The translations under genes were made by a program, and so were the position numbers. DNA of 64,000 nucleotides, taken from contig CAXXPU010000006.1 of assembly GCA_963666875.2 (NCBI GenBank), forward strand, positions 1 through 64,000, in the 5' to 3' direction. A model generated the notes under the pieces. The model did no database searches. It had not been told where the DNA came from and saw nothing but the letters and a program-made list of their open reading frames with translations. Positions 17,431 through 26,173 of the stretch are shown in pieces (the stretch's first letter is position 1; each line of letters starts with the position of its first letter). The DNA is from G963662655 sp963666875. Its GTDB lineage: Bacteria > Cloacimonadota > Cloacimonadia > Cloacimonadales > JAIOQZ01.

Positions 17431-18543
17431 TTATTCTCCCTTCATTTCCATGAACTTCTGGAATTGCTGAAACTGCATGTAAAGCTTCTCATCGACGGCA
17501 CCGACTGAACCTTGCCGGTTATTGATATCGCTTGCCTTTTTTATCAGGATATCAGGCGCGAAATTGGAGTATTCGGTAAGCATCGTGCTAATTTTCTCGT
17601 GACCGAAATTCTGCGAAATCACCTTGATATCCTCAGGTTTATCGCATAACCTCCATGCGAGAAGGAATGCCAGATGTCTATACTTATGCGGGGAGTAGTA
17701 ATCTATCCCAGCTTCCTCTGATCTTTTCCTGAGAACATTGCGGATCGTCTCCTGGCTTGCGATAAAATCTCTGGATAAATCCGTCGGAGTGCTGAAATAT
17801 AGATCATCACCGCTTTTCACCATCTGTACAGACGGGAACAATGGGTCTTCTTTTTTAAAGCCAATGTTCTTGAGTATCGCGGGATAGCCCATGAGATAAT
17901 CGTACATCGCAGAATCAAACTTCATCAACACGGTAGGTATCTGCTTATCGAATTTTGTCCGTACCCCATACTTGTTTATTTGGTACACGATACCCTTTTT
18001 CGGGTCGAAAGCTGCTATGGGGAGGCTGATCAGGGCGTCGATACGGACAGCCCCAAAAACCATCATCGCGACAATCGCTTGATCCCTGCGTCCGATCAGG
18101 GTATCATCTTTCGCCGCTGCATCAAACACTTTTTGTGCTTCCTCAAGGTCAGGATACATCGTGGAATCGACATGATTTCGGATTTTTTTATCGGCTTTAT
18201 CTGGTTCGAGATAAGTGGAGACCCTTCCGAGATTGCTTCTTCGGTACCCAGGCTCTCTAGATAAAAACTCGAAGAAGCTCGAAAGCTGGCGAAGCATCAT
18301 CACCCGAGTCTGCGGCTGAAGATCGTTCATGTAATCTGTTTTCAGCCACTCCTTGAACAGGATGGCGTCTTCCTTCGATAGTTTCTTATAGTCATCGGTG
18401 AAAAACTGGTTGAAGATCGTTATCGCCCGTTCAAAAACTCGAACGGTCTTCTCGCTGAAGCCCTTCGCTTCTTCAAGGTATTCTGAGTAATCTTTTTGGG
18501 CCTTCGCATTTTTCGCAATGACGGCTTTATCTTGTTGTATCAT
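17431..18543 (-). CDS. Tyrosine recombinase (integrase)
   Basis: The product has 370 residues. An N-terminal core-binding domain (about 12-110) is followed by a catalytic domain with R167 (FGAVRIDALISL), H286 and R289 (SPHKYRH), H315 (FGHEKIS) and nucleophile Y325 (LTEYSNF), so the active site is complete. It overlaps the upstream HTH/zinc-ribbon gene by four bases, and the order excisionase-like, HTH, integrase, DUF3987 suggests one integration and replication operon. A tRNA-Ser gene lies 2.8 kb away with its 3' end toward this gene and is a plausible attachment target, although no copy of the tRNA end was found on the other side. It could also be a chromosomal XerC/D relative, but the context argues against this. 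Confidence 0.93.
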   Translation of the reverse strand: MIQQDKAVIAKNAKAQKDYSEYLEEAKGFSEKTVRVFERAITIFNQFFTDDYKKLSKEDAILFKEWLKTDYMNDLQPQTRVMMLRQLSSFFEFLSREPGYRRSNLGRVSTYLEPDKADKKIRNHVDSTMYPDLEEAQKVFDAAAKDDTLIGRRDQAIVAMMVFGAVRIDALISLPIAAFDPKKGIVYQINKYGVRTKFDKQIPTVLMKFDSAMYDYLMGYPAILKNIGFKKEDPLFPSVQMVKSGDDLYFSTPTDLSRDFIASQETIRNVLRKRSEEAGIDYYSPHKYRHLAFLLAWRLCDKPEDIKVISQNFGHEKISTMLTEYSNFAPDILIKKASDINNRQGSVGAVDEKLYMQFQQFQKFMEMKGE

Positions 18544-19088
18544 GATTCATCTTCTTTTGCGATAAAAGTCGCATTTATGTGTTTGTTTGAGGATCTCATT
18601 AATCTCTCAAAGTTCTTCATTCTTAGTGTTCCATCTTCGAGCCAGGTTTTAATTTGCCGGGTCGAAGAGAGTTTTCTAATAGATGTCCCACAGTGAGAAC
18701 AAAAGCCTTCGATTTGGATCGAGCTCACTGATTTCGCGACACGTCTTCCAAAATTGGAAAGCAATACTTGCCCACCCTTGGAGGTTCTCCCACAGCGGCA
18801 TTTGGGACAGCGAAACTCATTATGGGATAGCTCCACGTGTCTTCTATCCTGCTGCTCTTTCAAGAAGCGGATCAGGTCTTCTCCCCGGATCAGAAATCCG
18901 AATTTGCCTCGATCCACAACTTTGAGTCCTCGCTGGACCCACTTCCGAACAGTACCTTTCGTGATACTGAATAACTCGGCTATCTCGTGGGTGTAATAGA
19001 CCCGATTTGATCGTACTTTGCGATGCGAGTATCTCTTTTTCCGTGACTTCTGCTTGGTCCTGTTTTTCTTCTCGTATTTCCTACTCAT
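18540..19088 (-). CDS. HTH plus zinc-ribbon DNA-binding protein
   Basis: The product has 182 residues. A strongly basic head (SRKYEKKNRTKQKSRKKRYS) is followed by a MerR/excisionase-type helix-turn-helix (YYTHEIAELFSITKGTVRKW, residues about 31-80) and a zinc-ribbon-like segment with CPKC near 93 and CSHC near 132. It is coupled to the genes on both sides by four-base ATGA overlaps. A role as directionality factor or regulator of the integrase is inferred from position. Two consecutive excisionase-like HTH genes are unusual. Confidence 0.8.
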   Translation of the reverse strand: MSRKYEKKNRTKQKSRKKRYSHRKVRSNRVYYTHEIAELFSITKGTVRKWVQRGLKVVDRGKFGFLIRGEDLIRFLKEQQDRRHVELSHNEFRCPKCRCGRTSKGGQVLLSNFGRRVAKSVSSIQIEGFCSHCGTSIRKLSSTRQIKTWLEDGTLRMKNFERLMRSSNKHINATFIAKEDES

Positions 19089-19352
19089 GATTTTTCCTCG
19101 TCGTGTTTAATAGACATAATTTGTTTCGCATCCAGCTCAAGCTCTTCCTGGCTCTTGTAACGGTTTTTATCCAGATACTCGCAGACGTCCCGATACAGGA
19201 ACAGCACTTTCTTGCCTCCTGGCTTGAATCGTGGAATTTTGCCGTTCGAGCTGAGTTTGTATGCTGTTGATTTTTTTTATTTTCAAGAATGCTGCTAATT
19301 CCTCGATCCCGAGGAAATCCTCGGGCTTGTACGCGTTGTCTTTGCTTCTCAT
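19085..19352 (-). pseudogene. Excisionase-like HTH protein with A8 frameshift
   Basis: Starting at ATG 19352 (GGAGAG upstream), the frame reads MRSKDNAYKPEDFLGIEELA, AFLKIKK, then turns to nonsense at a run of eight A (19271-19278 on the plus strand as T8). If one A is skipped, it continues as STAYKLSSNGKIPRFKPGGK and ends at TGA 19085-19087, overlapping the next start. The rejoined 88-residue protein is a classic MerR/excisionase-family DNA-binding domain. The good preservation after the A run suggests either a sequencing error or slippage that produces full protein at some level. It is the first gene of the integrase operon. Confidence 0.8.
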
Positions 19353-19701
19353 AAATCTCTCCAATCTTCAATCTATGTGGTTATTAAATAATATGTTAAC
19401 TTGCTCGTGCTTCGTCTTCAATTTCTACATCGACTGTCATTAATCAGGTGCCCTGATTTTCGATGAGCTCCTGTTTTTCGTCTGTGTTTGCCGACCTTTC
19501 ATCTTCGTCTCCTTATTTATATGATTTCGATATCTCGAATCTATTGTTTCGATATCACTTGAGATTATTTCTTTCTGCAATTCAATTCTATGAAACTATT
19601 TATTTTGAAATCTATGTTGACAGATTGGGCAGACACAGTTTTCTGCGAGGAAGCATTTGGGCATGTCTTTCTTGCCTTAGAAAAATATTAAGGAGTATGA
19701 T
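19353..19701. other. AT-rich divergent control region of the integrase operon
   Basis: These 349 bases lie between two divergent genes and contain no convincing gene. They hold a perfect 7-bp inverted repeat, AATCAGG-TGC-CCTGATT (about 19441-19457), and two direct copies of TTTCGATATC (about 19524 and 19548), both of which could be operator sites for the HTH proteins. An AGGAG site at 19691 serves the gene starting at TTG 19702. No promoter can be fixed with confidence. Confidence 0.5.
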
Positions 19702-21126
19702 TTGAAGAACCAGCAAGGGCGAGATTACTTGGGAGATGAACCTGTGAAAATACTGAAGAAAATCAAGAGAAACATCAAACAGGTTGATGCAATAATACAA
19801 TCATACCTTTTCGAGCTGCCAAATATCAACACTACGATGATATCAGCAGGAGGTTCTTATATTCCTTGCTCTGCATGGGTAAATGGATTAATTGATTACA
19901 TCGACGAGCACTGTATGCATTGTATCCATAAGCCTTCATCCACATGTAAACATGAATGCCTTGATATATACAAGATGCAACTAATGAGATTCTGTAGTTT
20001 ATGTGAACGAAAATCAGATTCATGCCTGAGACGAATGAGTAGAGAAATAGAAATGGCATTAAATGGGAAGCCGGCTGGTGAAGCAAAGTATCCGGGGCAA
20101 TATATGTTCATATCCACATGCAATTTCGTTAGGAAGATGAGTGACCGAACGAAATTCACGATAGCTACCTATATCATTCCCCGATTGCCAATTAAAATTC
20201 CACCATCCGATTTTTACGCTTATGAAAGAAACCTCGTTCAACGTATTATGCGATTCTGCAACATGATTTTATACACCAACTTACCGAATTTGGAAAAAAT
20301 TGGGAATCGAAGAGTTTATGAGATTGGGCTAACTATACTGTCGTTAAACATCATGCTAATACGAGATTTATATGATGGAACGATCTTTTTCTCCTCTGAG
20401 GACAAGAAAGTTACATTCAATAATGCAGATAACCGTGAAATAGGTAAGATCCTCGTAAAAGGAATCGAAAGAATTAATGGGAGATCACCTGCGTCGATAA
20501 GAAAGGAGCTGAATGAAAATATTGATCCTGTTACAATCCATATTGGTTTTCAGACAATCCATTCTGCATGTGAATTTTTGGACACTGGCAAATTAATAGA
20601 AATGATGGACAAAATCTTTGAGTTGTACCAAAATTCAGTGCTACCTACAATAGACGAGCATGATATTCCTGATGCCATCAAGAAGATATTCAAGCAATAT
20701 TTTGATGAAGATCGGTTACAAGTTGATAATTTTGATTTTTCAGGACGGGGCGTCCAGTTTGATGATCAAGTCGTAGCCCCCTACATACACTATTGCATTT
20801 TTAAACGCATGGTTGCGCTTGTAGAGGCAGTACGAAAGACTCGATTTACGAAGAAAATTCCGAGACTATTCGAAGGAGATAATCTTTTTGTACTGAGACA
20901 GAAACTGGAGGAAAAGGAAACACTCAAAGAAGCTTGTGAAGATATGGGATTTAAAATACAGACAGTTTGTATGGCGATCGAGGCTTACAAGAAAAAACAT
21001 CCAGCGCATAAAAGGATCAGTGATCCCAGGCAAGAAGACTATGGAAGAAAAGCGAGGTATATAGCCGAAGTAACAACTGAAGAACTCAAAGAATGGCAAA
21101 GAAGAGTGCAGAGCCTGAAACTATGA
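19702..21126 (+). CDS. Cys-rich orphan protein at the element edge
   Basis: The product has 474 residues and is not recognised. The start is TTG 19702, chosen for AGGAG six bases upstream; the nearby ATG is out of frame. Near residues 72-115 there is a dense Cys/His cluster (CMHCIHKPSSTCKHEC, then CSLCERKSDSC) that could bind zinc. The middle is helical. Near 390-440 a segment (LRQKLEEKETLKEACEDMGF) resembles a helix-turn-helix. It is AT-rich, unlike the housekeeping genes, and sits between the integrase module and the tRNA-Ser gene, the usual place for cargo at an integration edge. A nucleic-acid-binding or defence role is speculation. Confidence 0.8.
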   Translation: MKNQQGRDYLGDEPVKILKKIKRNIKQVDAIIQSYLFELPNINTTMISAGGSYIPCSAWVNGLIDYIDEHCMHCIHKPSSTCKHECLDIYKMQLMRFCSLCERKSDSCLRRMSREIEMALNGKPAGEAKYPGQYMFISTCNFVRKMSDRTKFTIATYIIPRLPIKIPPSDFYAYERNLVQRIMRFCNMILYTNLPNLEKIGNRRVYEIGLTILSLNIMLIRDLYDGTIFFSSEDKKVTFNNADNREIGKILVKGIERINGRSPASIRKELNENIDPVTIHIGFQTIHSACEFLDTGKLIEMMDKIFELYQNSVLPTIDEHDIPDAIKKIFKQYFDEDRLQVDNFDFSGRGVQFDDQVVAPYIHYCIFKRMVALVEAVRKTRFTKKIPRLFEGDNLFVLRQKLEEKETLKEACEDMGFKIQTVCMAIEAYKKKHPAHKRISDPRQEDYGRKARYIAEVTTEELKEWQRRVQSLKL

Positions 21127-21334
21127 CCCTCAATTCGTGTTTGCTGATCACGCTAGAAAATGTTCATCGGTTATACTAGTTTCTAAAGCTTGTTATATTG
21201 TTGGTTCTGGTTCTCAACAAGGATCACCAATAATCCTTTGCCGCTTACACCAATACTTACACCCATGAGGACAAATAAGGGATTTTAGTAATACATATAA
21301 CTTACTGACATGTAATAAAATACAGATACAATAA

Positions 21335-21425
21335 TGGCGGAGATGTAGGGATTCGAACCCTAGACCCAGTTTCCCGGGCACACGATTTCCAATCGTGCTC
21401 CTTAAGCCAGCTCGGACACATCTCC
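21335..21425 (-). tRNA. tRNA-Ser (anticodon GGA), CCA encoded
   Basis: On the minus strand, GGAGATG pairs with CATCTCC, followed by G and an encoded CCA. The D arm begins TCCGAG, the anticodon loop is TTGGAAA, there is a long variable arm (GCCCGGGAAACTGGGTC) as in serine tRNAs, and the T arm contains GGTTCGAACC. It reads UCC codons (and UCU by wobble). The 3' end points to the accessory region on the left, so the tRNA may be the integration target of the 17431-18543 recombinase. No second copy of its 3' end was seen. Confidence 0.95.
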
Positions 21426-21580
21426 GCTTGAGGTGAAGCAACAAAAATCAGACGGTTTATTTTGTAAACGAATTTTTTCAGCTTCTTCGATCGTGCGATA
21501 CATCCTGAGGGAGCGGGATTACTCAGGACGAGACGCGGTAGTCAAGTACCGTTCGTTGCGAAGCATGATCACAACATGGA

Positions 21581-23125
21581 TTAGTGACGGAAATGACGGG
21601 TGCCGGTCATGATCATGGCGATGCCGTAGTGGTCGCAGGCGTCGATGACCTCCTGGTCGCCGCGTGAGCCGCCCGGCTGGATAACCGCCTTGATGCCCAG
21701 TTCGTGGATGCTGTCGATGCTGTCGCGGAAGGGGAAAAAGCCGTCGGAGCCGCACACGCAGCCGTTCAGAGACAACCCGAATTTCTCCGACTTGTGGATG
21801 GCGATCTCGGTCGAATCGATACGACTGGTCTGGCCGATGCCGAGCCCGATGGTGCGGTCGTCCAGGGTGAAACAGACCGCGTTGGACTTGAGCAGCGCCA
21901 CCGTCTTCCACGCGAACCTGAGCGCTTTCATTTCGGTGTCGTCCGGCTTGCGTCTGGTGACGATCTTCCACTCGGATTCGTCGTCCGGCAGGATGTCCTT
22001 CGACTGATACAGCACACCGTTCATGCAGCTAACGACCTGGTTCGGATCGTTGTATAGTTTCGAAATATCGTAGCGGATGAGCCGTCGGTTCTTCTTCTTC
22101 ATCAGCTTTTCGATCGCTTCATCGGTGAAATCGGGTGCCAGGATGATCTCGGTGAAGACCTCGTTGATCTTCAGCGCGCCCTCCAGATCGAGCGTGTCGT
22201 TGACGATCACGATCCCGCCGAAGGGTGACTGGGTATCCGTGGCGAACGCCTTTTCGTAGGCTTCCGCGAGCGTCGCGCCACTGCCGATTCCGCACGGATT
22301 GGTGTGTTTGAAGATACCGACCGTCTTCGAGTGCCCGTCTTCGAGCGGGAACTTGCGTATCATGCGCAGCGCGGCGTCGATATCGAGGTAGTTGTTGTAG
22401 GAAAGCTGGATGCCGTGGAGCTGCTCGATGGCGGAAAGCTCGCCGTCTTCGTATAGTGCCGCTTTCTGGTGCGGGTTCTCGCCGTAGCGCAGAGTTTCCT
22501 TGTGGTGCGCGGTAACTTGCAATGTGTCGGGCAGCTCGATTTCGTCGAGGCGGTTGAAGTAGCCGCTGATCATGGTGTCGTAGCGCGCGGTGTGGGTGTA
22601 TGCCTTGCCGGCAAGCTCCTGTCGTGCTCTCAGCGCTTCTTCGTCCGAGAGATCGAGGCTCTGCAGCGCGGCATCGTAGTCGTCCGGATCGACGACCACG
22701 GTGACGAAACGGTAGTTCTTCGCGGCGGCGCGAATCATGGTCGGACCGCCGATGTCGATGTTCTCGATGATTTCTTCATGGGTCGCATCGGGCTTCTTGA
22801 GCGTCTCTTCGAACGGGTAGAGGTTGACCGCCACGATGTCGATCCAGTTGATACCCAGTTCCTCGGCTTTGGCGATGTGCTCGGCGTTGTCGCGCAGGCC
22901 CAGGATCGCGCCGTGGATCATGGGATGGAGCGTCTTGACCCGACCGTCCATGATCTCGGGAAATCCGGTCACGTCCGAAACGTTGGTGACGGGGATATCC
23001 GCCTGACGGATCGCGTTCGCGGTTCCGCCTGTGGAAAGGATTTCATAGCCTCGCTCGTGAAGCGCTCTGGCGAACGGGATCAATCCCCGCTTATCCGATA
23101 CGCTGATGAGAACACGTTTTATCAT
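21581..23125 (-). CDS. purH: Bifunctional AICAR transformylase/IMP cyclohydrolase
   Basis: The product has 514 residues, the usual length. The N-terminal IMP cyclohydrolase part (about 1-195) shows SVSDKRGLIPFARALHERG, STGGTA and DGRVKTLHP. The C-terminal AICAR transformylase part contains RYGENPHQKAALY, a KHTNPCG-type loop (IFKHTNPCGIGSG) and the ending GSRGDQEVIDACDHYGIAMI. It carries out the last two steps of IMP synthesis in the cytoplasm. The start overlaps the stop of the upstream REC/HD-GYP gene by four bases, so the two are co-transcribed although functionally unrelated. purE lies elsewhere in the window (62370), so purine genes are scattered. Confidence 0.97.
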   Translation of the reverse strand: MIKRVLISVSDKRGLIPFARALHERGYEILSTGGTANAIRQADIPVTNVSDVTGFPEIMDGRVKTLHPMIHGAILGLRDNAEHIAKAEELGINWIDIVAVNLYPFEETLKKPDATHEEIIENIDIGGPTMIRAAAKNYRFVTVVVDPDDYDAALQSLDLSDEEALRARQELAGKAYTHTARYDTMISGYFNRLDEIELPDTLQVTAHHKETLRYGENPHQKAALYEDGELSAIEQLHGIQLSYNNYLDIDAALRMIRKFPLEDGHSKTVGIFKHTNPCGIGSGATLAEAYEKAFATDTQSPFGGIVIVNDTLDLEGALKINEVFTEIILAPDFTDEAIEKLMKKKNRRLIRYDISKLYNDPNQVVSCMNGVLYQSKDILPDDESEWKIVTRRKPDDTEMKALRFAWKTVALLKSNAVCFTLDDRTIGLGIGQTSRIDSTEIAIHKSEKFGLSLNGCVCGSDGFFPFRDSIDSIHELGIKAVIQPGGSRGDQEVIDACDHYGIAMIMTGTRHFRH

Positions 23126-24231
23126 AGCATCTCCGTTTTTTTCACAACCTCGAATCCGGTCATCTTCTTCGGATCGATATTTTTATAGATTTTACATAGC
23201 GCGTTGGCTACAGTTTCATCTAATTGAACGCCGGCATTTTTCGTGATCTCCTCGATGGCGGTTTCCGACGACAGCGCCTTACGATATGGGCGATCGGAAG
23301 TCATGGCGTCGAAGGTATCGGCGACAGCCACGATGCGTGCCAGCATGGAGATCTGTTCGCAGCACAGCCCGTTCGGATAGCCGTTCCCATCGATCCGCTC
23401 GTGATGCTGTCCTACGATGTTGAACACCTCTTCATCCAGATCGATCGGCCGGATGATTTTCACGCCGATGATGGGATGTTCCTTCATCTCTTCATATTCG
23501 TCCGGCGCCAGCTTGCGCGGGGCCCGCAGAATGCGGTGCGAGATACCGAGTTTGCCGATGTCGTGCAGAACGGATCCCAGTCGCAAGACTTTCATCGTCT
23601 CGTTATCGAGATTCATCTGTTGTCCGATCATCATGCTGATGGCGGTGACCCGTTCGGAGTGACCGCGCGTGTATTCGTCGCTCGCTTCGAGGGCGTTGAT
23701 CATTGCCAGGATGGTTCCGAGGAGGTTTTCCTCGAGCTTCTGATTGGCGACGACCAGTTCCCTGGTCTTTTCGATGACCTTCTCTTCCAGGAGGTCGTAG
23801 TATCGCTCGATCTGAAGCTGTAAGTCGCGCTTCTCCACCGCCTTGGTGACGGTGATGAGCAGCTCGTTCATGCTGAAGGGTTTCTTCAGGTAGTCGTACG
23901 CGCCCAGCCGGAAGGATTTCATCAGGTTGTTCAGATCGGCGAAACCGGTTATCATAATTACGGGCAGCTTCTTGTCATACTGCTTGACCATTTTCAGGAA
24001 GGTGATGCCGTCCATTTTGGGCATCTGAATATCGGTGACCACGGTATCGATATCGAGCTTCTCGATTAAATCGGGAAGCGTTGCCGGATCGGATACTGCC
24101 GTCACCTTGAAGTCGTTTTCTTCCAGCGTCTCCTGCATTATTTCCAGGATTGCAGGTTCGTCATCGACCAGCAATATGTGTTTCTTCTTCATGCCGATTT
24201 CAGCCAGGCTGTTCAATGCGTCGTTATTCAT
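23122..24231 (-). CDS. Response regulator with HD-GYP domain
   Basis: The product has 369 residues. A receiver domain (about 17-135) has acidic D23/D24, phospho-acceptor D67 (VTDIQMPKMDG) and K116 (YLKKPF). A coiled linker (about 135-170) leads to an HD-GYP domain with HD at 223-224 (LHDIGKLGI) and HHERIDGNGYP at 276-286. Such proteins degrade cyclic-di-GMP or related dinucleotides under phosphorylation control. No sensor kinase is adjacent. The gene overlaps the permease gene upstream by eight bases and purH downstream by four. An internal ATG at 24192 (MKKKHILLVDD) is an alternative start; neither has a clear ribosome site. Confidence 0.95.
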   Translation of the reverse strand: MNNDALNSLAEIGMKKKHILLVDDEPAILEIMQETLEENDFKVTAVSDPATLPDLIEKLDIDTVVTDIQMPKMDGITFLKMVKQYDKKLPVIMITGFADLNNLMKSFRLGAYDYLKKPFSMNELLITVTKAVEKRDLQLQIERYYDLLEEKVIEKTRELVVANQKLEENLLGTILAMINALEASDEYTRGHSERVTAISMMIGQQMNLDNETMKVLRLGSVLHDIGKLGISHRILRAPRKLAPDEYEEMKEHPIIGVKIIRPIDLDEEVFNIVGQHHERIDGNGYPNGLCCEQISMLARIVAVADTFDAMTSDRPYRKALSSETAIEEITKNAGVQLDETVANALCKIYKNIDPKKMTGFEVVKKTEML

Positions 24232-25456
24232 AACGCAACGCCTTTACGGGGTTGAGGTTGCTCGCATGGATCGCCGGCGCGATACCGAACACCAATCCCA
24301 CACCCGCTGAAATGATTACTGCCAGGACAATCATTTTGACATCGACCACCACCTCCATGTCGATGAAGGAGGAGACTTTGCCCAGAATGGAGATACCCAG
24401 CATCACGCCGAGAATACCGCCGATAAGTGTTGTAAGAACCGTCTGCACCAGAAATTGTACGAATATATCGAATCTTCTCGCGCCCGTCGCCATGCGGATA
24501 CCGATCTCGCGCGTCCTTTCCTGGATCGTCGCCAGCATGATATTCGTGATCACGATACCGCCCACGAACAGCGAGATGCTGCTGATCATGATGAATACGA
24601 TCTTGAACACCATAGTGTCCTGCGAGCTCTGATCAATGCGTTCCTTGGCGGATTCCACGGTGAAAATCTGATGTCCGTGCCGAAGATTGAGAAGGATTGC
24701 ATCCAGCTTGTCCTTGAACGGTATCACCTGCGAAACGTCCCGTAGCTTCACGTCGAAGCTCTGCACGCGGTTTTCGTTCGACACCTTGTGCAGTACGGTG
24801 CTCAGCGGTACGAAGCATCTGCGGTTGAGATACTCCAGCGCGTTGTCGTCGCCGATCTGATTTCGGGCCTTCATGTAGCGATGTCTCATTATGCCGATCA
24901 CCTGGAATTTACGATCCATCACGTAGATATATTTCCCGATCGGATTTTCGTTGCCGAAGAGTTCGTCGCGCACCGTCGTTCCGATCACGATCACGTCATT
25001 GTAGGCATCCAGATCGAAGTTGTTGAGAAAACGTCCCTTCTGGACATCCCATTCCTCGATTTTCGTGAAATCGGGAAACACGCCCATGACCGGCGCCCAG
25101 AATTCCTTGCCGTTGTAAAATGCACGGTACCACTGCCACTGGTTGAATTGCGGATTGAAATAAAGTGCTTCCGGGATCAGAGACTCGATCAGCCGCAGTT
25201 CCTTGAAGTCGAAGTACCAGCGCTCGTTGTTTTCCCTGTTGTATTCCCAGTTGCGATGTACGGATATTTTCGTTGCGCCGCCACGCTCCTGAAGCCATTG
25301 CTCGGTCATCTTGTTGACGCCCTTGACCAGCGACAGCACCACGATGATCGACATCGTTCCAAGGACGATACCCAGCACCGTCACGACAGTGCGTACTTTT
25401 CGAATCCAGAGGTCGGAAAGTCCGACGATGACGCTTTCTCTAAGCGATATCGCCAT
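24224..25456 (-). CDS. MacB-type ABC transporter permease
   Basis: The product has 410 residues. One transmembrane segment near residues 20-45 (VRTVVTVLGIVLGTMSIIVV) is followed by a large periplasmic MacB_PCD-like domain (about 50-280) and three segments with the FtsX-type core (TNIMLATIQERTREIGIRMA near 310, then VQTVLTTLIGGILGVMLGIS and AVIISAGVGLVFGIAPAI). It works with the ATPase 25440-26126, which it overlaps by 17 bases. Related pairs export peptides, lipoproteins or macrolides or act as mechanotransmitters; the substrate here is not evident. Confidence 0.94.
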   Translation of the reverse strand: MAISLRESVIVGLSDLWIRKVRTVVTVLGIVLGTMSIIVVLSLVKGVNKMTEQWLQERGGATKISVHRNWEYNRENNERWYFDFKELRLIESLIPEALYFNPQFNQWQWYRAFYNGKEFWAPVMGVFPDFTKIEEWDVQKGRFLNNFDLDAYNDVIVIGTTVRDELFGNENPIGKYIYVMDRKFQVIGIMRHRYMKARNQIGDDNALEYLNRRCFVPLSTVLHKVSNENRVQSFDVKLRDVSQVIPFKDKLDAILLNLRHGHQIFTVESAKERIDQSSQDTMVFKIVFIMISSISLFVGGIVITNIMLATIQERTREIGIRMATGARRFDIFVQFLVQTVLTTLIGGILGVMLGISILGKVSSFIDMEVVVDVKMIVLAVIISAGVGLVFGIAPAIHASNLNPVKALRYE

Positions 25457-26126
25457 TGGTGATCTTCCCGTCGATGATGTGTATGATGCGGTTCGCGCTG
25501 CCGGCGACCCGTTGATCGTGCGTAACCATGATGATCGTATTGCCCTTGTGGTGGAGCTCGGAGAAGATGCTCAGGATGTCGCTGCCGGAGTTGGTGTCGA
25601 GGTTGCCGGTGGGCTCGTCGGCGAGGATGATCGCCGGTTCGTTGACGATCGCCCGTGCGATTGCGACCCGCTGACGCTGACCGCCGGACAACTCCGATGG
25701 TTTGTGCTTCAGTCGATCGCCCAAGCCGACCTGCTCGAGTATTTCGATCGCTCGTTTTTTCCGCTTTGCGTGGGGTACGCCACAGTACATCAACGGAAGC
25801 TCGACGTTCTTCAGGATGTTGAGGTGCGGCAGGAGATTGAAGGTCTGGAAAACGAAGCCGATCTTCTGATTGCGCACCGTCGCCAGTTGCCGTTTCTTGA
25901 GCTTGCTGACCTCACGATCTTCGAGGATGTAATCACCGCCGGTCGGTGTGTCCAGACAGCCGAGAATGTGCATCAGCGTCGATTTGCCGGATCCCGAAGG
26001 ACCCATGATCGCAAGAAACTCGCCTCGGTAGATTTCGATATCGATGCCGTCCAGCGCGGTAACTTTGTGCTTCCCCATGTCATATACTTTTTCCAGATTC
26101 TCGGTCTTGATGATCACTTCTTGCAT
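25440..26126 (-). CDS. ABC transporter ATPase (LolD/MacB family)
   Basis: The product has 228 residues, typical for this family. Walker A is GPSGSGKST (42-50), the Q-loop follows in VFQTFNLLPHLN, the signature is LSGGQRQRVAIARA, Walker B is AIILADEPTGNLD, and the H-loop is TIIMVTHDQ. It powers the permease encoded immediately downstream with which it overlaps. LolD, MacB and FtsE types share this sequence pattern, so the exact subfamily remains open. Confidence 0.96.
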   Translation of the reverse strand: MQEVIIKTENLEKVYDMGKHKVTALDGIDIEIYRGEFLAIMGPSGSGKSTLMHILGCLDTPTGGDYILEDREVSKLKKRQLATVRNQKIGFVFQTFNLLPHLNILKNVELPLMYCGVPHAKRKKRAIEILEQVGLGDRLKHKPSELSGGQRQRVAIARAIVNEPAIILADEPTGNLDTNSGSDILSIFSELHHKGNTIIMVTHDQRVAGSANRIIHIIDGKITNGDIA

Positions 26127-26173
26127 AGTTGAATCCTGTCGTTTTCATTCGATTCTGCGGCAAACTTTCACAA

